A program made the translations under genes and the position numbers. Below the pieces are notes generated by a model. It saw only the letters and a program-made list of their open reading frames with translations. It was not told the DNA's origin and made no database searches. A stretch of 64,000 nucleotides of DNA from Hylemonella gracilis ATCC 19624 (lineage in GTDB: Bacteria > Pseudomonadota > Gammaproteobacteria > Burkholderiales > Burkholderiaceae_C), in assembly GCF_000211835.1 (NCBI RefSeq), contig NZ_AEGR01000102.1:1-64000 (forward strand), in the 5' to 3' direction. This document shows positions 54,022-63,021 of this stretch, one piece after another. Within the stretch, counting starts at the first letter, position 1. The number at the start of each line of letters is the position of its first letter.

Positions 54022-55017
54022 TCACAGCGTGAGGATGGTGCTGCCGGTGGTCTTGCGGGCCTCGAGGTCGCGATGCGCCTGCTGCACGTCTTCCAGCTTG
54101 TAGCGCTGGTCGATGTTGATCTTCACCTTGCCACTGGCCACGACCGCGAACAGCTCATCGGCCATGGCCTGGGTGCTCTCACGGGTCGCGATGTGCGTGA
54201 ACAGGGTTTGGCGTGTCACGTAGATGGACCCCTTGGGGCCCAGCAGCCCCGGGGCAAACGGCGCCGGTGAACCCGAGGAATTGCCGAAACTCGCCATCAG
54301 CCCGAAGGGCCGCAGGCAGTCCAGGGATTTGTCCCAAGTGTCCTTGCCCACGCTGTCGTAGACCACCTTCACGCCCTGGCCCCCAGTGATCTCCTTGACG
54401 CGAACCAAGAAATCCTCGGTGTTGTAGTTGATCACGTGGGCCGCACCGTTGGCCTTGGCCAGGGCGCACTTCGCGTCGGAACCTGCGGTGCCGATCAGTT
54501 GCAGACCCAGTTCGCGCGCCCACTGGCAGGCGATCTGGCCCACGCCGCCCGCGGCCGCGTGGAAGAGCACGAAATCGCCGCGCTGCAGTCCCTCGACCGG
54601 CAACGTCTTCCTGAGCAGGTATTGCGCGGTCAGGCCCTTGAGCATCATGGCCGCACCGGTCTCGAAGGAAATGCCGTCGGGCAGCTTGCACACGCATTTC
54701 GCGGGCATCACGCGCACATCGCAATAGGCACCGGGCGGCTGGCTGGCGTAGGCCGCGCGGTCTCCGATCTTCAGATGCGTGACCCCCGCGCCCACGGCTT
54801 CCACCACGCCCGCGCCCTCCATGCCCAACTGCAGAGGCATGGGAAAAGGGTAAAGACCGGTGCGCTGGTAGACATCGATGAAATTCAGACCGACCGCGTG
54901 GTGGCGGATGCGGATCTCGCCTGGGCCCGGCTCGCCCACCGTCACCTCGACCACCTTCATCTCTTCCGGTCCGCCGCTCTTGTCGATGCGAACGGCGCGG
55001 GAACGAATCTGACTCAT
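54022..55017 (-). CDS. NADPH:quinone oxidoreductase (zinc-free MDR family)
   Basis: 331 residues, QorA-like. The nucleotide loop is FHAAAGGVGQIACQWARELG, preceded by the GroES-like domain with RHHAVGLNFIDVYQRTG and LGMEGAGVV. Reduces quinones with NADPH, one-electron in E. coli QorA. Start at MSQIRSRAVRI; a longer frame upstream is unsupported. 36 bases downstream of the NUDIX gene in position but the two are on the same strand, with nudix after it. Confidence 0.94.
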   Translation of the reverse strand: MSQIRSRAVRIDKSGGPEEMKVVEVTVGEPGPGEIRIRHHAVGLNFIDVYQRTGLYPFPMPLQLGMEGAGVVEAVGAGVTHLKIGDRAAYASQPPGAYCDVRVMPAKCVCKLPDGISFETGAAMMLKGLTAQYLLRKTLPVEGLQRGDFVLFHAAAGGVGQIACQWARELGLQLIGTAGSDAKCALAKANGAAHVINYNTEDFLVRVKEITGGQGVKVVYDSVGKDTWDKSLDCLRPFGLMASFGNSSGSPAPFAPGLLGPKGSIYVTRQTLFTHIATRESTQAMADELFAVVASGKVKINIDQRYKLEDVQQAHRDLEARKTTGSTILTL

Positions 55018-55148
55018 GGAAAACATCTCCTCTGTGCACACGCCGGGGCATTCTAAGGGCCGCCCGCTGTTTCGCGGGCGACAGCCCCCCCCTGCGCGGC
55101 AAGATGGCGCAGGCACGGCGTGTGCCCACGCTTGCTACAGTGCGGACC

Positions 55149-56072
55149 ATGTCAGACACCACAAACCCTCGCTCCCACAGTCTCACCCTCTCCACGCTCG
55201 CGTTACTCACCCTTCCCCAGATCCTCTGGGCGGGCAACGCCATCGTCGGCCGCTTGGTCGTGGACCTGGTGCCCCCCTTGATGTTCAACTTCCTGCGCTG
55301 GTCGCTGGCCAGTCTCGTGCTGCTGCCGCTGGCCGCCTGGGTCTTGCGGCCCGGCAGTGGCTTGTGGGCGCACCGCTGGCGCTTTGCCTGGCTCAGCCTC
55401 TTCAGCGTGGGCGCCTACAACGCGCTGCAGTACATGGCGCTGCAAACCTCATCGCCCATCAACATGACCCTGGTGGGCAGCAGCATGCCGATCTGGATGC
55501 AATTGGTGGGTCGCGTCTTCTTCAAGGAACCGGTCTCGCGCCGCCAGATGGCGGGTTCGCTGCTGTCCATCGCGGGCGTGGTGCTCGTGCTCAGCCGCGG
55601 CAGCCTGGACACGCTGCGCAACTTCCACCTGCTGCCGGGAGACTTCTACATCCTGATGGCGACCATCTGCTGGGCCGTCTACAGCTGGATGCTGGTTCGG
55701 CCTCAGGGTGAGCCGCAGGCCATCCGTGGCGATTGGGCGGCCTTCCTGTTCGCGCAGACCCTGTACGGCTCGGTCTGGGCCGGCATGTTCGCGGCGGGTG
55801 AAACCGCGCTGTCCGACCAGGCCATCGTTTGGGGCTGGCCGCTGGTACTCGCCCTGATCTATGTGGTCATCGGCCCGGCCGTCCTGGCCTACCGTTCCTG
55901 GGGTGCCGCGGTGCGGCGCGCCGGCCCCACCATCGCCAGCTTCTTCATCTGCTTCATCCCCTTCTTCACCGCCCTGCTCTCGGCCCTGCTGCTGGGCGAG
56001 ATGCCGCAGCTCTACCACGGCGCGGCCTTCCTGCTGCTGATCGGCGGAGTCATGGTCGCGTCGAAAAGGTAA
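55149..56072 (+). CDS. EamA/DMT-family transporter
   Basis: 307 residues, ten hydrophobic segments in two EamA repeats (PQILWAGNAIVGRLVVDL at the start of the first, YSWMLVRPQG and IASFFICFIPFFTALL in the second). An inner-membrane metabolite exporter or importer of unknown substrate. Divergent from the quinone oxidoreductase gene. Confidence 0.93.
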   Translation: MSDTTNPRSHSLTLSTLALLTLPQILWAGNAIVGRLVVDLVPPLMFNFLRWSLASLVLLPLAAWVLRPGSGLWAHRWRFAWLSLFSVGAYNALQYMALQTSSPINMTLVGSSMPIWMQLVGRVFFKEPVSRRQMAGSLLSIAGVVLVLSRGSLDTLRNFHLLPGDFYILMATICWAVYSWMLVRPQGEPQAIRGDWAAFLFAQTLYGSVWAGMFAAGETALSDQAIVWGWPLVLALIYVVIGPAVLAYRSWGAAVRRAGPTIASFFICFIPFFTALLSALLLGEMPQLYHGAAFLLLIGGVMVASKR

Positions 56073-56217
56073 GCCCCCCTGAGTCGCCTGCGGCGCCTTC
56101 CCCTAGGGGGACGACACCAGCCGCCCGGCCAAGCCGGTTCGGCGGTGTCCCCGGCCCGATACTGGGCGCATGCCCTGGCTTACCCGCCCAACAAGGCGCG
56201 GCGCCTGGGGGTGAGTC
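56073..56217. repeat. Comamonadaceae-type GC-rich intergenic repeat (copy B)
   Basis: 145 bases between the EamA and SDR genes, made of GC-rich inverted arms: CCCCCCTGAGTCGCCTGCGG, then TTCCCCTAGGGGGACGACA, and GCCGCCCGGCCAAGCCGG. The first half matches, in order, the minus strand of 42880-42974. No gene is seen. Confidence 0.6.
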
Positions 56218-57006
56218 TCAATACGTGCCGGGATACGCACCGCCATCGGCCAGGACGTTCTGGCCATTGATGTAGCCCGCGTGCACGCTGCACAGAAAGG
56301 CGCAGATCGCGCCGAATTCATCGGGGGTGCCGAAACGCTGCGCGGGCACGGTCTGGCGGCGCGCGTCGGCAATGGCTTCGATCGGCTTGCCAGTCTTCTG
56401 GGCCGCGCCGACCATGGTGGCCTTCAGCCTGTCGGTGTCAAAAGCGCCAGGCAACAGGTTGTTGAGCGTCACGCCCTTGCTCGCGATTTGCGGGTTGCGC
56501 GCCAGGCCCGCGACGAACCCCGTCAGGCCGCTGCGCGCGCCATTGGACAGGCCCAGGATGTCGATCGGCGCCTTCACCGCGCTGGAGGTGATGTTGACGA
56601 TGCGCCCGTAGCCCCGCGCGGCCATGCCGTCGATGGTGGCCTTGATCAGCTCGATGGGCGTGAGCATGTTGGCGTCCACGGCCTTGATCCAGGCTTCGCG
56701 ATCCCAGCTGCGGAAGTCGCCAGGCGGCGGACCGCCCGCGTTGGTGACCACGATGTCGTAGTCCTTGCGTTCGGCGAAGATGGCCGCGCGCCCCTCGGGC
56801 GTGGTGATGTCCACCGGCACGGCGATGACTTCCACCCCAGGCGATTCGGCTTTCAGACGCGTGGCGGCGTCCAGCAAGGCATCCTTGCCGCGCGCGACGA
56901 TGACGACGTTCACGCCCTCTTTCGCTAGTGCTTGCGCACAGCCGTAGCCCAGTCCCTTGCTCGCGCCGCCGACCAGCGCCCATTTGCCCTTGATGCCCAA
57001 ATCCAT
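56218..57006 (-). CDS. SDR-family protein lacking the classical Tyr/Lys
   Basis: 262 residues. The cofactor motif GGASKGLG (13-20) and TNAGG (88-92) are intact, and Ser141 is in place, but the YxxxK position reads SNGAR: Ser154 replaces Tyr and Arg158 replaces Lys. The rest is a normal SDR. Either a divergent catalytic solution, as in a known subgroup of SDRs, or a non-catalytic protein. Ends at the repeat region and stands alone. Confidence 0.9.
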   Translation of the reverse strand: MDLGIKGKWALVGGASKGLGYGCAQALAKEGVNVVIVARGKDALLDAATRLKAESPGVEVIAVPVDITTPEGRAAIFAERKDYDIVVTNAGGPPPGDFRSWDREAWIKAVDANMLTPIELIKATIDGMAARGYGRIVNITSSAVKAPIDILGLSNGARSGLTGFVAGLARNPQIASKGVTLNNLLPGAFDTDRLKATMVGAAQKTGKPIEAIADARRQTVPAQRFGTPDEFGAICAFLCSVHAGYINGQNVLADGGAYPGTY

Positions 57007-57059
57007 TTGCTTCCTCTTTAAGAAAATTTCAATAATGAAAAAACACTTGACTGCCTATA

Positions 57060-57174
57060 CCCCACCCAGGGCGCTCGCGGAACCGGCTTTGCCGGGCCGC
57101 TGAGTGCGCCCCCTCCGCGTGCGGGAGGGGGTGGCGAAGCGCCCAGCGGGCGCGCAGCCTGGGGGTAGTCATTT
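57060..57174. repeat. GC-rich intergenic region with inverted repeats
   Basis: Between the SDR and the second EamA gene. It holds hairpins such as GAACCGGCTTTGCCGGGCC and GCCCCCTCCGCGTGCGGGAGGGGG, and ends CGCGCAGCCTGGGGG, which loosely resembles the GGCGCCTGGGGG end of the 56.1 kb repeat. No gene is seen. Confidence 0.5.
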
Positions 57175-58071
57175 CTATTTCTTGCTGAACAGAAAAATTC
57201 CGGTGAGCACCAGCGCCGTGCCCGCCAGCACCCACAAGGTCAATGGCTCATCGAGCAGCAGCGCGCCCATCAGGATGGTGGACAGCGGCCCGACCATGCC
57301 AGCCTGGGCCGCCGCCGCGGGACCGATGCGCTTGATGCCCATCATCACCAGCAGCACGGGCACCGCCGTGCACGCCGTGGCGTTGAGCAGCGAGAGCCAG
57401 AGCACGGGCGGCGCGACCTGCATGGCCGAGATCGGCCGCAGCAGCAGGAACTGCGCGATGCAGAACAGGCAAGCGGCCGAGGTCGCCCATCCCACCAGTC
57501 GCAAGGTGCCCAGGCGCTGCACCATCTGGCCGCTGTAGACCAGGTAGACCGCGTAGCTGATCGCGCTGCCGAAGACCAGCAGCACACCCAGGAGCACATG
57601 GCTGCCCTGCAGGCTGACTTCGTGGCCAAAGACCAGCAGCACGCCCGCGTAGCTGATGGCCATGGCCAGCATCTGCCGCGCGGACACCTCCTTGCGGTAG
57701 AGCAACCAGCCCAACAACATGACAATCGTCGGGTTGAGGTAGAGGATCAGCCGCTCCAGCGAAGCGGTGATGTAGGCCAGGCCGGCGAAGTCGAGAAAGC
57801 TCGCGAGGTAGTAGCCCGTGAGCCCCAGGCCCAGGATGCCCAGCCAGTCCTTGCGGGTCAGCGGGGCCTGCCCCCGGCCGCTCCACCAGGCCATGCCCAG
57901 GAAAATGGGCAGCGCGAACAGCATGCGGTACATCAACAGCGTGACCGCGTCCACGCCGTGTCGGTAGGCCAGCTTGACGATGATCGCCTTGCCGCTGAAG
58001 GCCACCGCACCCACGGTGGCATAGATCAGACCGGTGGCCCGGTCCCCTTTGTGAGTGAGAGCCGCCTGCAT
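57175..58071 (-). CDS. EamA/DMT-family transporter (second copy)
   Basis: 298 residues, ten membrane segments, EamA repeats (IYATVGAVAFSGKAIIVKLAY, LTGYYLASFLDFAGLAYITASLERLILYLNPTIV, and KRIGPAAAAQAGMVGPLSTILMG). Not closely similar to the EamA protein at 55.1 kb. Inner-membrane transporter, substrate unknown. Preceded by its start MQAALTHKG, 25 bases after the gamma-glutamyltransferase-like stop, so possibly co-transcribed. Confidence 0.92.
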   Translation of the reverse strand: MQAALTHKGDRATGLIYATVGAVAFSGKAIIVKLAYRHGVDAVTLLMYRMLFALPIFLGMAWWSGRGQAPLTRKDWLGILGLGLTGYYLASFLDFAGLAYITASLERLILYLNPTIVMLLGWLLYRKEVSARQMLAMAISYAGVLLVFGHEVSLQGSHVLLGVLLVFGSAISYAVYLVYSGQMVQRLGTLRLVGWATSAACLFCIAQFLLLRPISAMQVAPPVLWLSLLNATACTAVPVLLVMMGIKRIGPAAAAQAGMVGPLSTILMGALLLDEPLTLWVLAGTALVLTGIFLFSKK

Positions 58072-58096
58072 CAGCACACTTTCGGCATGCGCTGAC

Positions 58097-59719
58097 TCAG
58101 TAACCCGCGGCCAAGCCGTCGCGCCGCGCGTCGCTGGCGGCCATGTAGCCCTCGACACCCGGATCGCCCATGCGCCAGATGAACTGGCCCGCGCCGAAAT
58201 CCTGGTAGTTGTCGTTGATGATTTCCATGCGGTGGCCCAGAGCGCCCAGGCCGGCCACGGTGTCGGCGCGCATCTGCTGTTCGACGTTGATCTCCAAGCC
58301 CGCGTTGTAGCGCCAGCGCGGCGCGTCACAGGCGGTCTGCGGGTTCTGGCCGTAGTCCAGCATGCGCACCAAGGTCTGCACATGGCCTTGTGGTTGCATG
58401 TTGGCGCCCATGACGCCGTAGCTCATCACGGGCTGGCCGTCTTTGGTCAGGAAGGCCGGGATGATGGTGTGGAAAGGTCGCTGGCCCGGCGCGACCAGGT
58501 TGGCCGCGTTCGCGGCCTTCGCATCCAGTGTGAAGCCGTGGCCACGGTTCTGCAGGCTGACGCCAAAAGTGGGTTCCACGCAGCCCGAGCCGAAGCCCAT
58601 GAAGTTGCTTTGGATGAAGCTGACCATCATGCCGCTCTCGTCCGCCGTGGTCAGGTAGATGGTGCCGCCCTTGACCGGGTTCCCCGCGCCGAAGTCCTGG
58701 GCCTTCTTCATGTCGATCAGCTTGGCGCGCTGAGCCAGGTAGGCCGGGTCCAGCAACTGCGCCGCCGTGACCTCCATCTTGCCCGGCTCGGCCACGTAAC
58801 GGTAGACGTCCGCGAAGGCCAGCTTCATGGCCTCGATCTGCAGGTGCTGCGAGGCTGTGCTGTCCACCGGCAAGCTCTTGAGGTCGAAATGCGAGAGGAT
58901 GCCCAGGGCAATCAGGGCCGTGATGCCTTGCCCGTTGGGAGGAATCTCATGCAAGGTGTGGCCGCGGTAATCCTGGGAGATCGGCTTCACCCATTCCGGC
59001 TTGTAGTTCGCGAAGTCGCTGACCGCGTGGCTGCCACCGTTCTGTGCCGAGAACTTCACGATCGCCTCGGCGATTTCACCGCCGTAGAAGGCCGCGCCTT
59101 TGCTTGCGGCAATGGCACGCAGGCCGCGTGCCGCAGCGGTGAACTTGAACAACTCGCCCACCTCGGGCGCGCGTCCCCAGGGCAGGAAGTTCGCGGCGAA
59201 ACCCGGCAGCCCTTGCAGCTCGGGCGTGGCGGCAGCCCATTTCTGCTGCACCACCACGGGCATCAGGTAGCCGCGCTCGGCAATGTCGATGGCGGGCGCC
59301 AGCACATCGGCGAAGGGCAGCTTGCCGAAGCGTTCGCTCAGCGCCACCCAACCAGCCACCGCGCCAGGCACGGTCACGCTGTCCATGCCGCGTTTGGGTG
59401 GGTTCAGCGCATCGGCGCCGTACTTGCGGCGGAAGTAGTCGGGCGTCCAGGTCTGAGGCGCGCGGCCCGAGGCGTTGAGGCCATGCAATTGCTGACCATC
59501 CCAAAGAATGGCGAACGCATCGCTGCCCAAACCATTGCTCACCGGCTCCACGATGGTCATCGCCGCCGCGGCGGCGATGGCTGCGTCCACGGCGTTGCCG
59601 CCCTGCTGAAGGATGCGCAGGCCAGCCTGTGCCGCCAGCGGGTGCGAGGTGGAAACAATGTTGCGCGCGAACACCGGCAGGCGCGTGCTCGGGTAAGGAT
59701 TGCTGTAGCTGAAGGACAT
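58097..59719 (-). CDS. Gamma-glutamyltransferase-family protein
   Basis: 540 residues of the Ntn-hydrolase GGT family. Autocleavage nucleophile candidate Thr353 in KGGTIYLTTADESG, N-terminal HPLAAQAGLRILQQGGNAVDAAIA and GLGSDAFAIL are typical. Unlike periplasmic E. coli GGT, no signal peptide is seen, so it may be a cytoplasmic acylase-like member. Acts on gamma-glutamyl or other amide bonds. Follows a terminator and precedes an EamA transporter. Confidence 0.92.
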   Translation of the reverse strand: MSFSYSNPYPSTRLPVFARNIVSTSHPLAAQAGLRILQQGGNAVDAAIAAAAAMTIVEPVSNGLGSDAFAILWDGQQLHGLNASGRAPQTWTPDYFRRKYGADALNPPKRGMDSVTVPGAVAGWVALSERFGKLPFADVLAPAIDIAERGYLMPVVVQQKWAAATPELQGLPGFAANFLPWGRAPEVGELFKFTAAARGLRAIAASKGAAFYGGEIAEAIVKFSAQNGGSHAVSDFANYKPEWVKPISQDYRGHTLHEIPPNGQGITALIALGILSHFDLKSLPVDSTASQHLQIEAMKLAFADVYRYVAEPGKMEVTAAQLLDPAYLAQRAKLIDMKKAQDFGAGNPVKGGTIYLTTADESGMMVSFIQSNFMGFGSGCVEPTFGVSLQNRGHGFTLDAKAANAANLVAPGQRPFHTIIPAFLTKDGQPVMSYGVMGANMQPQGHVQTLVRMLDYGQNPQTACDAPRWRYNAGLEINVEQQMRADTVAGLGALGHRMEIINDNYQDFGAGQFIWRMGDPGVEGYMAASDARRDGLAAGY

Positions 59720-59750
59720 GGGGTGACTCTGCGAGGAACTTGGAGAAAGA

Positions 59751-59776
59751 AAAAACGGCGCCGCAGCGCCGTTTTT
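59751..59776 (-). terminator. Terminator of the tctBA transcript
   Basis: A perfect 11-base-pair stem AAAAACGGCGC/GCGCCGTTTTT (59751-59761 with 59766-59776) with a 4-base loop. On the minus strand it ends in a T-run, closing the tctB-tctA transcript before the GGT-like gene. Confidence 0.9.
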
Positions 59777-59804
59777 CAATCTGGGGTCTGCTTGCCCGAG
59801 CTTA

Positions 59805-61316
59805 TCAGTCCTCGACAAACGCCTCTTCGCGCTTGGACTTGACCGCTGGCAAGAGCACGATGATCAGCAGCAAGGCTGCGGCGGCAAGCAAGCCGGCGGA
59901 AATCGGCCGGGTCAGGAGAACGGCCCAGTCCCCCCTGGACAGCAGCAGGGCACGCCGCAAGTTTTCCTCCATCATCGGTCCGAGGATGTAGCCCAAGAGG
60001 AGGGGGGCAGGCTCCACGCCGAGCTTGATGAAGCCATACCCAATCACGCCGAACAAGGCCACCAGCCAGACGTCGAAGGTGTTGTTGTTGGTCGAATACA
60101 CGCCAATCGCGCAGAACAAGACGATGGACGGGAACAGCCACTTGTAGGGCACGGACAGCAGCTTGATCCACATCCCGATCAGCGGCAAGTTCAGAATGAT
60201 CAGCATCAGATTGCCGAGCCACATGGAGGCGATCAGCCCCCAGAACAGTTCCGGGTTGCTCGTCATCACCTGCGGACCGGGCTGGATGTTGTGGATCGTC
60301 ATGGCACCCACCATCAGGGCCATCACCGGGTTGGGGGGGATGCCCAGCGTCAGCAGGGGGATGAAGGACGTCTGCGCGCCTGCGTTGTTGGCCGATTCCG
60401 GCGCGGCCACGCCCCGGATGTTGCCCTGTCCGAACGGCACTTCACCCGGCTTGAGCTTGGTTTTCTTTTCCAGCGTGTACGCCGCGAAGGAGGCCAGCAA
60501 GGCCCCGCCGCCCGGCAAGATGCCCAGGCAGGCACCCAAGGTCGTGCCACGCAACACCGCGGGCGCCATCAACTTCAGGTCTTGAAGCGTCGGGTAGATG
60601 TTCTTGACCTTACCCGTGAACACTTCCCGCTTCTCCTCCGAGTGAGAAAGATTCTGGATGATTTCACCGTAGCCGAACACGCCCATCGCGATCACGATGA
60701 AGTTGATGCCATCGGTCAGCTCAGGAATATCGAAGCTGTAGCGTGCGACGCCGGAGTTCACATCGGTGCCCACCAGACCCAGTAGCAGACCCAGCACGAT
60801 CATCGAAATCGCCTTGAGCAAGGAGCCCGAAGCGAGCACCACGGCGCCGATCATGCCCAGCACCATCAGCGAGAAGTACTCCGCGGGACCGAACTTGAAG
60901 GCCACCTCCGTGAGGGGCAGGGCAAACGCGGCCAGCACCAGGGTGCCCACGCAACCCGCGAAGAAGGAACCCAGACCGGCCGCCGCCAGCGCGGGACCCG
61001 CCCGCCCCTTGCGCGCCATCTGGTAGCCGTCGATGACGGTCACCACCGACGAAGATTCGCCCGGCAAGTTCACCAGAATGGCCGTGGTCGAGCCACCGTA
61101 CTGCGCGCCGTAATAAATACCGGCCAGCATGATGAGCGCGGCCACCGGCGGCAAGGCGTAGGTGGCGGGCAACAGCATGGCGATGGTGGCCACGGGGCCC
61201 ACGCCGGGCAGCACGCCGATCAGGGTGCCCAGAACGCAACCGATCAGGGCGTAGATGAGGTTCTGAAAGGTGAAGGCAACGCCAAAACCCATCGCGAGGT
61301 GATTAAACAATTCCAT
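59805..61316 (-). CDS. tctA: Tripartite tricarboxylate transporter permease TctA
   Basis: 503 residues, about 12 segments, the large permease of the tripartite tricarboxylate transporter. Signatures: GVLPGVGPVATIAMLLPATY, GIYYGAQYGGSTTAILVNLPGE and SGSLLKAISMIVLGLLLGLVGTD, and a PGGGALLASFAAYTLEK block. With TctB next to it, but no TctC receptor gene in the same transcript, it probably works with one or more of the orphan Bug receptors in the genome. Closed by a terminator. Confidence 0.95.
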   Translation of the reverse strand: MELFNHLAMGFGVAFTFQNLIYALIGCVLGTLIGVLPGVGPVATIAMLLPATYALPPVAALIMLAGIYYGAQYGGSTTAILVNLPGESSSVVTVIDGYQMARKGRAGPALAAAGLGSFFAGCVGTLVLAAFALPLTEVAFKFGPAEYFSLMVLGMIGAVVLASGSLLKAISMIVLGLLLGLVGTDVNSGVARYSFDIPELTDGINFIVIAMGVFGYGEIIQNLSHSEEKREVFTGKVKNIYPTLQDLKLMAPAVLRGTTLGACLGILPGGGALLASFAAYTLEKKTKLKPGEVPFGQGNIRGVAAPESANNAGAQTSFIPLLTLGIPPNPVMALMVGAMTIHNIQPGPQVMTSNPELFWGLIASMWLGNLMLIILNLPLIGMWIKLLSVPYKWLFPSIVLFCAIGVYSTNNNTFDVWLVALFGVIGYGFIKLGVEPAPLLLGYILGPMMEENLRRALLLSRGDWAVLLTRPISAGLLAAAALLLIIVLLPAVKSKREEAFVED

Positions 61317-61328
61317 GGTACGGACCCT

Positions 61329-61823
61329 TTAACCGGTGATGAATGCGGGCCAGACCTGGAACTGCAGATTCAGCAGCTTCACGAACGCCACGTAGCTGGC
61401 CGCGGCCAGGATCGTGGACAAAATCAGCGAACCCTTGAGAGAGAACTGCTCGCCCGCCAACCCCGAGACGATGGTCAGCGCATAGATGGCAGCGATCAAG
61501 CCCATGGACGGCAAGCCAATGCTGGGCAAGCCCCCCAGGAAAAGTCCAAACAGCAGGTTGGCGCTGATGATGAAGACCAGCGGCTTCCAGGCCACCTTGC
61601 CCAACTTGTCGCCTGCGCCATCCTGGGATTTGCGCAATCCCTTGAGCATGACAAACACACCCAGAATCGTCAGCAGGATGCCCAACAAGAGCGGGAAGTA
61701 CCCCGGCCCCATGCGAGCACCTGTTCCGACGGTGTATTCAGTCGCGCCTATGGCAAAGGCGCCGCCCACGATGACGAACATCAGGCCCGAGAAGAAATCC
61801 TTCTCGCTCTTGATCACTTTCAC
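61329..61823 (-). CDS. tctB: Tripartite tricarboxylate transporter small subunit TctB
   Basis: A 164-residue four-segment membrane protein: FFSGLMFVIVGGAFAIGA, ARMGPGYFPLLLGILLTILG (the family signature), and two C-terminal segments. Start is GTG at 61823 (MKVIKSEKDFF), preceded 7 bases upstream by AGGAGA; no ATG fits better. 12 bases before tctA, same transcript. Confidence 0.9.
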   Translation of the reverse strand: MKVIKSEKDFFSGLMFVIVGGAFAIGATEYTVGTGARMGPGYFPLLLGILLTILGVFVMLKGLRKSQDGAGDKLGKVAWKPLVFIISANLLFGLFLGGLPSIGLPSMGLIAAIYALTIVSGLAGEQFSLKGSLILSTILAAASYVAFVKLLNLQFQVWPAFITG

Positions 61824-62166
61824 GCACACTTCTCCTGAACCAGCCGGGGATAACCCCCAGCCCAAAAGGGGCACATTCTGCACCTGATTGCCCCAGGGAT
61901 TTGTTCTGGATTCTCCCTATAAACCCTTGCTTCTGGCGTCAAGGCCATTCATTTCACGGGCAAAACGAGTCCCCATGGCGGCATCTTGGCCCATCATGTC
62001 GCTTACTCCGCGATGGAAACAATCCCTCTTTACGCTTCTTTACTGTTTACCATCCGCCGGTGTGGGGCGTTTGCATCGCCGCTGCTGGAACGTCAACAAG
62101 GCCTCCACGGGTGCGGGCCAAGGCTGCGTAGCGCCGTTCACGCCAAGGCCCCTCGGGCTTCACGGG
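61824..62166. promoter_or_regulatory. 343-base region upstream of tctBA
   Basis: No convincing gene; the short plus-strand frame starting MPQGFVLDS lacks family features. On the minus strand a candidate promoter is TTGACG (complement of 61937-61942) with TATAGG (complement of 61916-61921), but the spacing is only 15 bases, so weak. The ribosome-binding site AGGAGA of tctB is at about 61831-61836. It probably carries the tctBA promoter and the end of the spermidine-synthase-like transcript. Confidence 0.45.
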
Positions 62167-62970
62167 CTAGGGGGTCTCGGTGTCGAACACCGGCTCCAAC
62201 CCTTTCAACCATTTCAACGCGGGCAGACCCCAGCGTGCCTCGATGTCCTCGGCGCGGGCGCTCAAGGCAACACGTGACGCGCGCTGGCGCAGCACGGAAC
62301 CCGGGTCACCGCCTTGCGTGGCGCCGTTGAAAGCCAGCACCACGGTATTGCCCTCGCGGGTGGCCTTGAAGCGCCACAGCGCAGAGGGGCCAAAGGCCTC
62401 GGCCATGCGCGCCACGCTCTGGTGAAAACTCGCCCGGCGGCCAAACAGGTTGACCGTCATGCAGCCGTGCTCGGTCAAGAGACGCCGGCACCCGGCATAG
62501 AAGGCCACGCTGTCGAGCACCGGCGCCGCGGCATCGTGGTCATACAGGTCAACCTGCAAAGCATCCACCGTGCCCCACCACTTGGCTTGCTCGATCTCCT
62601 GCTCCGCGTCCGCCAGGACGATTTCCAACAGCGGCCCTGGCTCGGGCAGGTGGAACCAGCCCCGGCAGGCATGCAGCACGCCGGGGTTCAGCTCGATCAC
62701 CGTGGTCGGCATGCGCAGCACCTTGACGCAGAACTTGGTCAGCGAACCAGCGCCCAGGCCGAGTTGCATGGCGCGCCGCCGCGGCACGCCGTCGGGCTCC
62801 ACGAACAGCAGCCAGGCCATCATGCGTTGCACGTACTCGTGCACGAGACGCACCGGGTCGCGCAAGTCCATGGAGCCCTGGATCCAGATGCTGTCCAGGT
62901 GCAGGTGTCGGATGCGCCCTTCGTCGGAAAACTGGACGTCGGGCAGGTGGGGAACGTTTGCTTGTTTCAA
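62167..62970 (-). CDS. Spermidine synthase-like protein
   Basis: 267 residues with the aminopropyltransferase/methyltransferase Rossmann fold: AMQLGLGAGSLTKFCVKVL (cofactor loop), TTVIELNPGVLHACRGWF and DALQVDLYDHDAAAP. The catalytic-site region differs from true SpeE enzymes and the N-terminal sheet is short, so polyamine synthesis is possible but not certain; many such genes are only SpeE-like. Downstream of the deoxyinosine glycosylase on the same strand, probably co-transcribed with it and tatD. Confidence 0.85.
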   Translation of the reverse strand: MKQANVPHLPDVQFSDEGRIRHLHLDSIWIQGSMDLRDPVRLVHEYVQRMMAWLLFVEPDGVPRRRAMQLGLGAGSLTKFCVKVLRMPTTVIELNPGVLHACRGWFHLPEPGPLLEIVLADAEQEIEQAKWWGTVDALQVDLYDHDAAAPVLDSVAFYAGCRRLLTEHGCMTVNLFGRRASFHQSVARMAEAFGPSALWRFKATREGNTVVLAFNGATQGGDPGSVLRQRASRVALSARAEDIEARWGLPALKWLKGLEPVFDTETP

Positions 62971-63021
62971 GGTGCGGGGATTATCTCCGCGGCCCCTCTC
63001 AGTGGCCCTCTCCGCGCTGAC

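Noticed and set aside
61888-62277. Plus-strand open frame of 129 residues upstream of tctB
   Set aside because: No ribosome-binding site, no domain, low-complexity Pro/Gly/Leu content, and it overlaps the 3' end of the spermidine-synthase-like gene.
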